A DNA stretch of 64,000 bases from Actinophytocola sp044466355 (GCF_044466355.1 NZ_JBITMQ010000003.1:496001-560000); one strand, 5' to 3'. Counted from the first letter of the stretch, positions 42,750-52,967 are shown. The notes: generated by a model not told the origin, from the sequence alone. Translations and numbers: made by a program.

Positions 42750-43604
42750 ATGGACATCCGCCTTGGCGCCAACCAGTACGGCAAGGCCGAGACCCGGCTC
42801 GTGCGGGTCGACCGCGGCGAGGACCGGCACGAGGTCACCGACCTCAACGTCACGACCACACTGTCGGGTGATCTTGCCGCCACGCACTTGACCGGGGACA
42901 ACGCCGGTGTGCTGCCAACCGACACGCAGAAGAACACCGTCTACGCGTTCGCGCGGGACGGGGTCGGGCAGATCGAGTCGTTCGCGTCGCGGCTCGCCCG
43001 CCACTTCGTCGACACCACGCCGACGATCCACCGCGCCCGTGTCCGGATCGAGCAGTACAGCTGGGAGCGGGTCGCGCACCACTCGTTCATCCGCAACTCC
43101 GGCACTCGCACCACGACCGTCACCTACGACGGCACCGCCGCGACCGTTGTGTCCGGAGTGGACGATCTGGTCGTCATGAACACCACCGGGTCGGAGTTCC
43201 ACGGCTTCCACAAGGACGAGTACACGACGCTGAAGGAGACCAGCGACCGCATCCTCGCCACCGCCGTGCGTGCCGACTGGCGCCACGCGAGCGCCGACGA
43301 CACGGACTGGCACGAGTCACACCGCGAGGCCACGCGTCACCTGATCGAGGCGTTCGCGGGGACACATTCGTTGTCGTTGCAGCAAACCCTGTACGCGATG
43401 GGTGAACAGGTGCTGCGCCAGCGGCCGGAGCTGGCCGAGGTGCGGCTGTCGCTGCCGAACAAGCACCACTTCCTCGTCGACCTGTCGCCGTTCGAGCTGG
43501 ACAACCCCGGTGAGGTGTTCTTCGCCGCGGACCGGCCGTACGGGCTCATCGAGGGCACGGTCGTGCGCGACGGCGCCCCCGACGCCGGGCTCGCGTGGTG
43601 GTGA
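42750..43604 (+). CDS. Urate oxidase (uricase)
   Basis: 284 residues in two T-fold domains. LGANQYGKAETRLVRV near the N-terminus and TDTQKNTVYAFAR near residue 58 supply the catalytic Lys-Thr pair, and FHKDEYTTLKETSDRI is the substrate-binding segment. Oxidises urate to 5-hydroxyisourate with O2 and no cofactor. Confidence 0.93.
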   Translation: MDIRLGANQYGKAETRLVRVDRGEDRHEVTDLNVTTTLSGDLAATHLTGDNAGVLPTDTQKNTVYAFARDGVGQIESFASRLARHFVDTTPTIHRARVRIEQYSWERVAHHSFIRNSGTRTTTVTYDGTAATVVSGVDDLVVMNTTGSEFHGFHKDEYTTLKETSDRILATAVRADWRHASADDTDWHESHREATRHLIEAFAGTHSLSLQQTLYAMGEQVLRQRPELAEVRLSLPNKHHFLVDLSPFELDNPGEVFFAADRPYGLIEGTVVRDGAPDAGLAWW

Positions 43605-43606
43605 CC

Positions 43607-44458
43607 ATGGACTTCCTCCGTCCGTCCACATTGGACGAAGCGCTCGCCGTGAAGGCCGAGCACCCGGACGCCGTGCCCATCGCGGGTGGCACGGACGTCA
43701 TGGTGGAGCTGAACTTCGACGTCCGCCGCCCGCCCGCGCTGCTCGACCTCGGCCGGGTCGCCGAACTGTCGTCGTGGTCGGCCGAGAACGGGCACGTACG
43801 GCTCGGCGCGACCGTGCCGTACACGCGGGTGGTCACCGAACTGGGTGACGTCCTGCCGGGCCTGGCCATGGCGTCCCGCACGGTCGGGTCGCCGCAGATC
43901 CGCAACCGCGGCACGGTCGGCGGCAACCTCGGCTCCGCGTCACCCGCGGGGGACGCGCACCCGCCGTTGGTCGCGGTCGGGGCCGACGTCGAGGTGGCGT
44001 CGGTCCGCGGCGCACGGACGATCCCCGCGCGGGAGTTCTTCTTCGGACCCAAGAAGTCCGCGCTCGAGCCCGACGAGCTGATCGTCGCCGTGCGGGTGCC
44101 GAAGGCCACCGGGCCGCAGCAGTTCGCGAAGGTCGGCACCCGCAACGCGATGGTCATCGCCGTCTGCTCGTTCGCGGTCGCGCTGGATGTCGCGAACAAC
44201 ACCGTCGGCACCGGCATCGGGTCCGCCGGGCCGACACCGTTGCGGGCGCGGCAGGCCGAGGAGTTCGCGGCCGCCGAGCTGCCCTGGGGGAACCGGGAAC
44301 CGTTGCAGGACAACATAGCGCGTGCGTTCGGCGAACTCGTCGGCGCCGCCGCGCGACCGATCGACGACGTGCGCGGGAGCGCGGCCTACCGCCGCCACGC
44401 GCTGTCCGTGCTCGCCCGCCGCGCACTCGGCTGGGCCTGGCAGGAGGTTGTTGCGTAA
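43607..44458 (+). CDS. Xanthine dehydrogenase FAD-binding subunit
   Basis: 283 residues, CO dehydrogenase flavoprotein family. PIAGGTDVMVELN near residue 25 and RNRGTVGGNLGSASPAGD near 100 bind FAD; the C-terminal CODH_FAD_C domain follows. It passes electrons from the Fe-S subunit to NAD+. ATG 43607 gives the usual N-terminus MDFLRPSTL; GTG at 43601 overlaps the uricase stop and is an alternative. Confidence 0.92.
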   Translation: MDFLRPSTLDEALAVKAEHPDAVPIAGGTDVMVELNFDVRRPPALLDLGRVAELSSWSAENGHVRLGATVPYTRVVTELGDVLPGLAMASRTVGSPQIRNRGTVGGNLGSASPAGDAHPPLVAVGADVEVASVRGARTIPAREFFFGPKKSALEPDELIVAVRVPKATGPQQFAKVGTRNAMVIAVCSFAVALDVANNTVGTGIGSAGPTPLRARQAEEFAAAELPWGNREPLQDNIARAFGELVGAAARPIDDVRGSAAYRRHALSVLARRALGWAWQEVVA

Positions 44459-45064
44459 ATGCGGGTCAATGTGGAGGTCAACGGCGAGCAGCGCACCGCC
44501 GACGACGTGTGGCCGGGCGAGAGCCTGCTGTACGTCCTGCGTGAGCGCCTGGGGCTGCCGGGGGCCAAGAACGCCTGTGAACAAGGCGAATGCGGTTCCT
44601 GCACGGTCTACCTGGACGGCACGCCCGTGTGCGCGTGCCTCGTCGCCGCCGGTCAGGCCGAGGGCCGTTCGGTGCGCACGGTCGAGGGGCTGGGCAGCGA
44701 GGAGGAACTGGACCCGGTGCAGGACGCGTTCGTCCGCACGGGCGCGGTCCAGTGCGGGTTCTGCACCCCCGGCCTGATCGTCGCCGCGCACGACCTGGTG
44801 CACCGCAAGCCGGACGCGAGCGACGCCGAGATCCGGGAGGCGCTGGCCGGGAACCTGTGCCGCTGCACGGGTTACGAGAAGATCCTGGACGCCGTCCGCC
44901 TCGCCGCGAAGCGGGAGCGGAGCGACGGAGCGGGCTCCGTCTGGACTGACGAGCACGGAGGCCCGGCGAGGAACGAGCCCGGGGCCTCCGCGCGCAGGAG
45001 GGAAGACGGAGGCTTGGCGGAGGAGCGCAGCGACCCGTCGAACACCGTGCGGGGGAACGCATGA
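44459..45064 (+). CDS. Xanthine dehydrogenase 2Fe-2S subunit with an atypical C-terminal tail
   Basis: 201 residues. Cys40, 45, 48 and 60 hold the plant-type 2Fe-2S cluster (CEQGECGSC) and Cys99, 102, 134 and 136 the second cluster (CGFCTPG, CRCTGY). Family proteins end near residue 155-160. Here about 45 extra hydrophilic residues follow, encoded by repeat-like DNA that contains an inverted copy (45022-45040) of the repeat found at 23173-23240. The tail looks like a repeat insertion read through in frame up to the start of the next gene. Confidence 0.9.
   Translation: MRVNVEVNGEQRTADDVWPGESLLYVLRERLGLPGAKNACEQGECGSCTVYLDGTPVCACLVAAGQAEGRSVRTVEGLGSEEELDPVQDAFVRTGAVQCGFCTPGLIVAAHDLVHRKPDASDAEIREALAGNLCRCTGYEKILDAVRLAAKRERSDGAGSVWTDEHGGPARNEPGASARRREDGGLAEERSDPSNTVRGNA
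45022..45040 (-). repeat. Dispersed repeat copy (inverse of CGACGGGTCGCTGCGCTCC)
   Basis: Matches the copy at 61922-61940 and those at 23173-23240, with one or two changes. It lies inside the extended tail of the xanthine dehydrogenase Fe-S gene. Confidence 0.5.
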
Positions 45065-46419
45065 GGATCGTGATCGAGAACGCCGCCATCGCGACCGTCG
45101 ACGGCGACGAGGGCGCCGGTACCGAGTACACGCGTGGCCATGTCGTGGTCGACGACGGCGTGATCGAGGCGGTCGGGGAGGGCCCGGCTCCGGACGGGCA
45201 GGCCGACCGCCGTGTCGACGCCACCGGTTGCCTGGTCACCCCTGGTTTCGTCAACACCCATCACCACCTCTACCAGTGGGCCACCCGCGGCTACGCCCAG
45301 GAGGCCACGCTGTTCGAGTGGCTGACCGCGCTGTACCCGGTGTGGGCGGGCATCGACGAGACGATCGTGCACGCCGCGGCGGTCGCGGGCCTCACCCGGC
45401 TCGCCCGCACCGGCTGCACCACCGCCGCCGACCACCACTACGTCATCCCGCGCGACGGCGGCGACACCTTCGGTGCGACCGTCGAGGCCGCCCGCCGGGT
45501 CGGCATCCGCCTGCACGGCGTGCGCGGGTCCATGGACCGCGGCGAGTCGCAGGGCGGGCTGCCGCCGGACTCGATCGTGGAGACGATGGACGGCGCCCTG
45601 ACCGGCACCGCCGAGGCCATCGACACCTTCCACGACCCGTCGCCTGGCTCGTTCACCCGGATCGCCGTCGGGCCGTGCTCGCCGTTCTCGGTGAGCACCG
45701 ACCTCATGCGCACGGCCGCGGAACTGGCGCGGGACAAGGGCGTCCGCCTCCACACCCACCTCGCCGAGACCCTCGACGAGGAACGCCAGTGCCTCGACGA
45801 GTTCGGCTGCACCCCGGCCGAACTGGCCGACGACCTCGGCTGGCTCGGCGACGACGTGTGGCTCGCGCACGGCATCCACTTCTCCGACGGCGCGGTCGCC
45901 CGGCTCGGCGCCACCGGCACCGGTGTCGCGCACTGCCCGACGTCCAACTCGCGTCTCGGCGCGGGCATCGCGCGCGTGCGGGACCTGGTGCATGCCGGCG
46001 CCCCGGTCGGGCTCGGCGTCGACGGCGCCGCGTCCAATGAGGACGGTGGCCTGGGCGTCGAGCTGCGGCAGGCCGTGTACCTGGCCCGGCAGGTGAAGGG
46101 ACCGCACTCGGCCACCGCCCGCGACGGGCTGTGGCTCGCCACCCGCGGCGGCGCCCGCTGCCTCGGCCGCGAGGCCGAGATCGGCTCGCTCGAGGCAGGC
46201 AAGCAGGCCGACCTGGCCGTGTGGCGGCTGACCGGCATGAACCACGCGGGCATCGCCGATCCCGTGGCGGCGCTGGTGTTCGGCGCCCTGCCACCACTCG
46301 CGCTGCTCCTCGCGGGCGGCAACGTGATCGTCGAGGACGACGAGATCCGCACCGTGTCCGAGGCCGACGCCGCTGCCGCACTCGGCGCGGCGTCACGAGC
46401 ACTGGCGGAGAAGTCATGA
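45061..46419 (+). CDS. 8-oxoguanine (or guanine) deaminase, amidohydrolase family
   Basis: 452-residue metal-dependent deaminase. TPGFVNTHHHLYQWATRGY holds the metal histidines, followed by THLAETLDEERQCLDEFGC, AHGIHFSD and the DGAASNEDGGL metal aspartate region. This set, with the NTHHHLYQ start, is typical of the 8-oxoguanine deaminase clade. It makes urate from 8-oxoguanine or xanthine from guanine, both of which feed the operon. Its position between two xanthine dehydrogenase subunit genes supports a purine substrate. Confidence 0.88.
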   Translation: MRIVIENAAIATVDGDEGAGTEYTRGHVVVDDGVIEAVGEGPAPDGQADRRVDATGCLVTPGFVNTHHHLYQWATRGYAQEATLFEWLTALYPVWAGIDETIVHAAAVAGLTRLARTGCTTAADHHYVIPRDGGDTFGATVEAARRVGIRLHGVRGSMDRGESQGGLPPDSIVETMDGALTGTAEAIDTFHDPSPGSFTRIAVGPCSPFSVSTDLMRTAAELARDKGVRLHTHLAETLDEERQCLDEFGCTPAELADDLGWLGDDVWLAHGIHFSDGAVARLGATGTGVAHCPTSNSRLGAGIARVRDLVHAGAPVGLGVDGAASNEDGGLGVELRQAVYLARQVKGPHSATARDGLWLATRGGARCLGREAEIGSLEAGKQADLAVWRLTGMNHAGIADPVAALVFGALPPLALLLAGGNVIVEDDEIRTVSEADAAAALGAASRALAEKS

Positions 46420-48704
46420 CCACCACCCAGCCACTCGTTTCCAACATCACCGGCGGCGTCGGCGACAGCCCGCTGCGCCCGGACGGCGCGCAGAAGACCC
46501 GCGGCGAGTTCGCGTACTCGTCCGACCTGTGGGCCGACGACATGCTGTGGGGCGCCACGCTGCGCAGCCCGCACCCGTACGCCCGGATCACCGGCGTCGA
46601 CATCACCGAGGCGCTGAAGGTGCCGGGCGTGCACGCCGTGCTCACCCACGAGGACGTGCCCGGCGACAACATCTACGGCCTCGAGCACCCGGACCAGCCG
46701 GTGCTCGCCGTGGACGTCGTGCGCTACCAGGGCGAACCGGTCGCGATCGTCGCCGCCGACCACCCGGAGACCGCGCGGCGCGCCGCCGACCGCATCGCCG
46801 TCGACTACGAGGTGCTGACCCCGGTCACCGACGCCGAGGCCGCGATGCGCCCCGACTCGCCGGTGCTGCACCCCGGCCATGAGGGCGGCAACGTCGTCCG
46901 CCACGCACCCATCCGGTTCGGCGAGGAGAACCCGGTCGCCGACGTCGTGGTGACCGGCGAGTACACGGTCGGCATGCAGGACCAGGCGTTCCTCGGGCCG
47001 GAGTCCGGGCTCGCGGTGCCCGCCGAGGACGGCGGCGTCGACCTCTACATCGCCACCCAGTGGCTGCACGCAGACCAGCGGCAGCTCACCGGCGCGCTCG
47101 GGCTGGGAGAGGACAAGGTGCGGCTGCACCTCGCGGGCGTCGGCGGCGCGTTCGGTGCGCGCGAGGACCTGTCGATGCAGATCCACGCGTGCATGCTCGC
47201 GCTGCACACCCGCAAGCCGGTCAAGATCGTCTACGGGCGCGAGGAGTCGTTCTTCGGGCACGTGCACCGCCACCCGGCGCTGATGCGGTACGAGCACGGC
47301 GCCACCCGCGACGGCGACCTCGTCTACGTGAAGGCGGAGATCATCCTCGACGGCGGCGCGTACGCGTCGACCACGGCCGCGGTCACCGGCAACGCGGTGA
47401 CGCTCGGGGCCGGGCCGTACCGGGTGCCGAACGTGCACGTCGACGGCTACGGCGTCTACACGAACAACCCGCCGTGCGGCGCGATGCGTGGCTTCGGCGC
47501 CGTGCAGGCGTGCTTCGCCTACGAGTCGCAGATGGACAAGCTCGCCGAGGCGCTGGGCATGGACCCGGTCGACCTGCGGATCCGCAACGCGGCAGAACGC
47601 GGCACCACCATGCCCACCGGGCAGGTGATCGACGCGCCCGCGCCCGTCGCCGAGCTGCTGGAACGCGTGCGGGCCAAGCCGATGCCCGCCGAGCCGACCG
47701 GGCAGCGGGACCTGCGTGAGCTGCCCGGCGGCGTCTCCAACACCACGCACGGCGAGGGTGTCGTGCGCGGGGTCGGGTACGGCGTCGGCATCAAGAACGT
47801 CGGCTTCTCCGAGGGGTTCGACGACTACTCGACCGCACGGGTGCGCCTGGAGGTGATCGCGGGCGAACCGGTGGTGTCCGTGCACACGGCGGCCGCGGAG
47901 GTCGGGCAGGGCCTGGTCACGCTCAAGGCGCAGATCGCGCGGACCGAGCTGGGGGTGCAGCGGGTGCAGATCCAGCCGTCCAACACGTTCGTCGGCTCGG
48001 CCGGTTCGTCGTCGGCGTCGCGACAGAGTTACGTCACGGGCGGCGCGGTCAGGGCGGCGTGCGAGGAGGTCCGTTCCGGCGTGCTGGAGCTGGCCGCCGC
48101 GCGCGGCATCGCGGCGACCGGGCTCGCGGGCGGGAAGGTCGTGTCGGCCACGAACGAGGTGCTCGCGGACCTCGTCGACGTGCTCGGCGACGAGGTGGTC
48201 GAGCGGACCGTCGAGTGGCGGCACCGGCCGACGCACCCGATCGATCCCGTGACCGGGCAAGGTTTCGCGCACGTGCAGCACGCGTTCGCGGCGCACCGCG
48301 CGGTCGTGGACGTGGACGTCGAGCTGGGGCTCGTGCGGGTCGTGGAGCTGGCGTGCGCGCAGGACGTCGGCAAGGCCATGAACCCGGACGCGGTGCTCGG
48401 GCAGATCCAGGGCGGGTCCGCGCAGGGGCTCGGGCTCGCGGTGATGGAGGAGATCCAGGTCGTCGACGGCAAGGTGCGCAACCCGTCGTTCACCGACTAC
48501 CTGATCCCGACCGTGCTGGACATGCCGCCGATGGAGATCGACGTGCTCGAACGCGCGGATCCCCATGCCCCGTACGGATTGCGGGGCGTCGGGGAGCCGC
48601 CGACCCTGTCGTCGACGCCCGCGATCGTGGCCGCCATCCGCGCCGCGACCGGCATGGCGCTGTCGCGGGTGCCGGTGCGGCCGGAACACATCGTCGGAGC
48701 GTGA
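46416..48704 (+). CDS. Xanthine dehydrogenase molybdopterin-binding subunit
   Basis: 762 residues. The N-terminal a/b hammerhead domain is followed by Moco domains with GVGGAFGAREDLSMQ, CGAMRGFGAVQACFAYE and the catalytic glutamate region RGVGEPPTLSSTPAI near the C-terminus. It hydroxylates hypoxanthine/xanthine to urate. ATG 46416 overlaps the deaminase stop (ATGA). It ends the operon; a hairpin follows about 55 bases later. Confidence 0.93.
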   Translation: MTTTQPLVSNITGGVGDSPLRPDGAQKTRGEFAYSSDLWADDMLWGATLRSPHPYARITGVDITEALKVPGVHAVLTHEDVPGDNIYGLEHPDQPVLAVDVVRYQGEPVAIVAADHPETARRAADRIAVDYEVLTPVTDAEAAMRPDSPVLHPGHEGGNVVRHAPIRFGEENPVADVVVTGEYTVGMQDQAFLGPESGLAVPAEDGGVDLYIATQWLHADQRQLTGALGLGEDKVRLHLAGVGGAFGAREDLSMQIHACMLALHTRKPVKIVYGREESFFGHVHRHPALMRYEHGATRDGDLVYVKAEIILDGGAYASTTAAVTGNAVTLGAGPYRVPNVHVDGYGVYTNNPPCGAMRGFGAVQACFAYESQMDKLAEALGMDPVDLRIRNAAERGTTMPTGQVIDAPAPVAELLERVRAKPMPAEPTGQRDLRELPGGVSNTTHGEGVVRGVGYGVGIKNVGFSEGFDDYSTARVRLEVIAGEPVVSVHTAAAEVGQGLVTLKAQIARTELGVQRVQIQPSNTFVGSAGSSSASRQSYVTGGAVRAACEEVRSGVLELAAARGIAATGLAGGKVVSATNEVLADLVDVLGDEVVERTVEWRHRPTHPIDPVTGQGFAHVQHAFAAHRAVVDVDVELGLVRVVELACAQDVGKAMNPDAVLGQIQGGSAQGLGLAVMEEIQVVDGKVRNPSFTDYLIPTVLDMPPMEIDVLERADPHAPYGLRGVGEPPTLSSTPAIVAAIRAATGMALSRVPVRPEHIVGA

Positions 48705-48993
48705 CGAATCGGCCCCCGGCGACGCCTGACGAGGTATGGAAACAAGTAGTGAGTGGGTAACCCTCCGTAATCCGGGGAGGGTAATCGCTGTCCGTGTTCG
48801 TTTGTCGCTCACTAATGGTCGTTACCGACGGTAGTTCACTCGAACAGCCTAGTTCGCAACACATAGGGTGTTCACGTTGCCGGTGATCGGCCCCCTTTTG
48901 GGTGCAGAGGGGGTTGTGCTTTCACTGGTAATGTCACAACCCGCTTGACCGGAGAAGGACACACCCCGATGACATGGCCGCTGGAAGGCTCCG
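48705..48993. other. Intergenic region with hairpins between purine operon and PAS-GGDEF-EAL gene
   Basis: 289 bases, AT-richer than the flanks. ACCCTCC (48760-48766) and GGAGGGT (48776-48782) form a 7-base stem, a possible weak terminator. CCCCC (48891-48895) and GGGGG (48909-48913) could pair in the leader of the next gene. GGAAGG (48983-48988) is the ribosome binding site for the GTG at 48994. Nothing else is recognisable. Confidence 0.45.
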
Positions 48994-51054
48994 GTGGATC
49001 GATCTGAGCTTGCGCGCGAGTGGGCCGCCGCGCTGGCACGGGTCATCTTCATCGCGCAGTCCCGCGACCACATCGAGGGTGAGCTGGCATCGGCCCTCGA
49101 CGATCTCGTCGCCGCCGCGGAGGCGGAGCCACTCGACGAGGCGGCGGTCCTCGGTGTGGCGGAGCGGTTGGTGCGGCTCGGGCTGGCCGACTCCGAATGT
49201 CTTGAAATTACCATCAAACTACTGGGTGAGCGGATGCCGAAACTGGCTGGGGTCTCGGACCTCATCAGCCTGCCCGGCCGTGTCGTGCACCTGGTCGGCT
49301 CGCTCGCCAAGGGTGTCGCGGAGGGCATGCGGCAGCGGCTGCTCTCCGAGCAGGAGGGGCTGACGCTCGCGCTGATCCGCGCCCGCGAGAACGCGGAGAA
49401 CGCGTTGCGGGACAGCGAGGCGCGGTTCGAGGAGATCTTCTCCACCTCGACCGTCGGCATGGCCATCACCGACCTCGACCTCGGCGTGATCCGCGTCAAC
49501 CGCGCGCTCGCCGACATCCTCGAACACCCGCGGGGAAAGCTCGGCGCCCGGCTGCTCGACGAGATCTTCCACCCGGACGACGCCGACTACCTGCGGCTGC
49601 GGTACCAGGTGCTGCTGGAGGAGGACTCGCTGCCGTTCCGCGAGCGGCGAAGACTCGTGAAACGCGACGGCGAGGAGGCGCTCGTCTTCCTGTCGGCGTC
49701 GGTGCTGCGCGACCCGTCCGGCGCGCCGCGGTATTACGTCACGGCGGTCGAGGACGTGTCGGACCGGCACTTCCTGGAAAGCCAACTGCAGTTCCAGGCC
49801 ACGCACGACGCGCTGACGGGCCTCGCGAACCGGCAACGGTTCGTCGGCAGGCTCGAGGAGGTGCTGTCCGGCGGGAACCCGGTCGACGAGGTCACCGTGC
49901 TGCACCTGGACCTCGACGGTTTCCACGCCGTCAACGACGGGCTGGGCCGGGAGGTCGGCGACCGGCTGCTCCAGACCGTGGCCACCCGCCTGGTGCAGAT
50001 CTTCCCCGGCGACCACGCGACGGTCGCCCGCTTCGAGGGCGACGAGTTCGGTGTGCTGGTCGAGCACACGGCCACCACCCCGTCGTGCGCCGCCATGGCG
50101 ACCCGCATCAACGAGGAACTGGCGGAACCGGTGTTCGTCGGCGACCACGGCGTCGCCGCCACCGCCACCATCGCCGTGCTGCACAAGCCGTCCGCCGGCA
50201 CCACCCCCGCGGACGTGTTGCGTGCCACCGACATCACGTTGCGCAGGCTCAAGCAGACCGGCCGCCGCCAGTGGGGCATGGTCGACGAACAACAGAACCA
50301 GGCCGACCGCGAACGGTTCAACCTCGCGGGGTCCATGCCGGGTGCGTGGGAGAACGGCGAGATCCAGCTGGAGTACCAGCAGGTGTCGTCGTACGAGTCG
50401 GGCACGGTCGTCGCGGTGCAGGCGTTGCTGCGCTGGGACCACGCGGACGGCGTGCTGCACCACGACCGCTGCCTGGAGGTGCTGGCCGAGACCGGCCTGT
50501 CGCTGCCGATCGGCCGCTGGATGCTCGGTCGGGCCGCCGCCGATGTGAAGGACATGCCGGTGCGGCCGGTCCTGTACGTCGAGCTGACCCGTGAGCTCGC
50601 GGGCGACCCGGACCTGGTGGCGACCGTGCGGGCGGTGCTCGCCGACTCCGGCCTCGCGCCCGAGCAGCTGCAGGTCGGGATGCCGGTCCAGGCGCTGTGC
50701 ATGCGCGACGGGCTCGCCGAGGACAACCTCCACGTGCTGGTGGACATCGGGGTCGCGGTGGTGCTGTACGAGTTCGGGACCACCAGCGGGGACCTGGCCT
50801 GTCTCGAGGACCTGCCGGTGCGGGCGGTGAAGATGTCCTCCCGGGTCGTCGCCCGGGTGTCCGGCGGGTCGTCGATGTTCACCCGCGTGGTGCGCGACCT
50901 GGTGCCGCTGATCCAGGGGAGCGGGGCGGCGGTCATGGTGGGCGACGTCGACGGCGCGGACCAGTTCGAGTGGTGGCGCGAGGTCGGGGCCGACCAGGTG
51001 CAGGGTGCTCACGTCGGGTTGCCCGGGTTGTCGGCGGATCTCCCGTTGAGCTGA
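48994..51054 (+). CDS. PAS-GGDEF-EAL protein with degenerate catalytic motifs
   Basis: 686 residues. A helical N-terminal region (1-125) of the kind found in Streptomyces Cdg/RmdB-like proteins is followed by a PAS domain (about 140-260), a GGDEF domain (about 270-430) and an EAL domain (about 440-680). The GGDEF signature is EGDEF (348-352) and the EAL signature is QAL (476-478). Loss of the metal-binding EAL glutamate argues against c-di-GMP hydrolysis; EGDEF may or may not be active. It could be a c-di-GMP or redox sensor acting through protein contacts. No transmembrane segments are seen. Confidence 0.85.
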   Translation: MDRSELAREWAAALARVIFIAQSRDHIEGELASALDDLVAAAEAEPLDEAAVLGVAERLVRLGLADSECLEITIKLLGERMPKLAGVSDLISLPGRVVHLVGSLAKGVAEGMRQRLLSEQEGLTLALIRARENAENALRDSEARFEEIFSTSTVGMAITDLDLGVIRVNRALADILEHPRGKLGARLLDEIFHPDDADYLRLRYQVLLEEDSLPFRERRRLVKRDGEEALVFLSASVLRDPSGAPRYYVTAVEDVSDRHFLESQLQFQATHDALTGLANRQRFVGRLEEVLSGGNPVDEVTVLHLDLDGFHAVNDGLGREVGDRLLQTVATRLVQIFPGDHATVARFEGDEFGVLVEHTATTPSCAAMATRINEELAEPVFVGDHGVAATATIAVLHKPSAGTTPADVLRATDITLRRLKQTGRRQWGMVDEQQNQADRERFNLAGSMPGAWENGEIQLEYQQVSSYESGTVVAVQALLRWDHADGVLHHDRCLEVLAETGLSLPIGRWMLGRAAADVKDMPVRPVLYVELTRELAGDPDLVATVRAVLADSGLAPEQLQVGMPVQALCMRDGLAEDNLHVLVDIGVAVVLYEFGTTSGDLACLEDLPVRAVKMSSRVVARVSGGSSMFTRVVRDLVPLIQGSGAAVMVGDVDGADQFEWWREVGADQVQGAHVGLPGLSADLPLS

Positions 51055-51117
51055 GCCCCGGCCGTCCCATCCCGAAAATCGGGTGACCGGGAAGTCGTCG
51101 CGTGTCACCCTGTGCGC

Positions 51118-51204
51118 ATGTTCCGGGTCGCCATGATCGATACGTCCGCCTTGGCGGACGCGGTCGTGGCTGCCCTGTCCCTGTTGGACGGCGCCCGACT
51201 CTGA
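51118..51204 (+). CDS. Candidate 28-residue leader peptide upstream of the EF-Tu paralogue
   Basis: ATG 51118 opens a 28-codon ORF (begins MFRVAMIDTS) that ends at a TGA placed directly at the left arm of a GC-rich hairpin (51204-51249). No ribosome binding site is evident. The arrangement resembles a transcription attenuator, but coding is unproven. Confidence 0.2.
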   Translation: MFRVAMIDTSALADAVVAALSLLDGARL

Positions 51205-51249
51205 CCCTCCCCCGCGTGACCGGCACACGGGGAACCCGCCGGGGAGGGT
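51204..51249. promoter_or_regulatory. Hairpin in the EF-Tu paralogue leader, possible attenuator
   Basis: ACCCTCCCC (51204-51212) pairs with GGGGAGGGT (51241-51249). An alternative inner hairpin uses CCCGcGTG and CACaCGGG, sharing bases with the outer stem, so the two would compete. It lies 49 bases before the tuf start and could also terminate the upstream transcript. Confidence 0.45.
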
Positions 51250-51297
51250 GGGTCTGCCACGCGGTTCTCCGGACGCCGTTCCACACCAGGGAAAGTC

Positions 51298-52485
<1,188 letters not shown>

Positions 52486-52492
52486 CCCGGTG

Positions 52493-52526
52493 GGCGGTCG
52501 GTGCCCGCGCTCGGGCACCGACCGCC
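52493..52526. terminator. Strong hairpin terminator after the EF-Tu paralogue
   Basis: GGCGGTCGGTGCCCG (52493-52507) pairs perfectly with CGGGCACCGACCGCC (52512-52526), a 15-base stem with a 4-base loop, 8 bases after the stop codon. Confidence 0.88.
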
Positions 52527-52703
52527 TGCGGGGAGTGAGGAAGTTGCCCGCCGGACCCGCGGACAAGGGCGGGAGAATTCCACCATCTGGGATGGTCGCG
52601 GCCAGTTGCTTAGTGCCGCTAAGCAGTTCTGCTTCTCGTGGCCGATCGATTACCGGGGGAATTTTTGCCGTTTTCCCGTTTATGGCAATCGGTCTGATCA
52701 GAA
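52527..52703. other. Spacer between EF-Tu terminator and a minus-strand small gene
   Basis: Contains a small perfect hairpin TGCTTAG/CTAAGCA (52607-52613 and 52619-52625) and an AT-rich run (52650-52695). It may terminate the small gene at 52704. No coding evidence. Confidence 0.35.
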
Positions 52704-52967
52704 TCAGGCCGCGGCCGGGGCCAGATTCAGTGCGGCGACGCCCGCGTCGGTCAGCGCGGCGGGCACGAGTTCCCCCCGGGTGCCCCTCTGCGCCGGCTCG
52801 ATCAAGCCTTCGTGCGCCAGCGTGTGGGCCAGGTACTGGTCACAGCAGGGCACACCGTCGATGAACAGGTCCGGCTCGGCCGAGCAACTGATCTGCGCAC
52901 GACCTGCGACGATCGCTCTCAGCATGGACAGGGCTCTGTGGTTCAGACCTTCTGGTAGCGCGGACAT
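52704..52967 (-). CDS. Small conserved cysteine-containing hypothetical protein
   Basis: 87 residues. The core ISCSAEPDLFIDGVPCCDQ has three cysteines in a CSxxPDLFxDGxxCCD pattern that I associate with small actinobacterial hypothetical proteins, followed by a winged-helix-like AHTLAHEGLIEPA segment and an alanine-rich end. It could bind a metal or nucleic acid. ATG 52967 follows AGGGGAA; ATG at 53003 would add 12 residues but lacks a ribosome binding site. No function assigned. Confidence 0.55.
   Translation of the reverse strand: MSALPEGLNHRALSMLRAIVAGRAQISCSAEPDLFIDGVPCCDQYLAHTLAHEGLIEPAQRGTRGELVPAALTDAGVAALNLAPAAA

Noticed and set aside
45438..48812. 1124-codon minus-strand open frame across the purine genes
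   Set aside because: Antisense shadow of the deaminase and molybdopterin subunit genes; no domain recognisable.
48969..48993. Upstream ATG codons as starts for the PAS-GGDEF-EAL gene
   Set aside because: They are out of frame with the protein; GTG 48994 has its own ribosome binding site.
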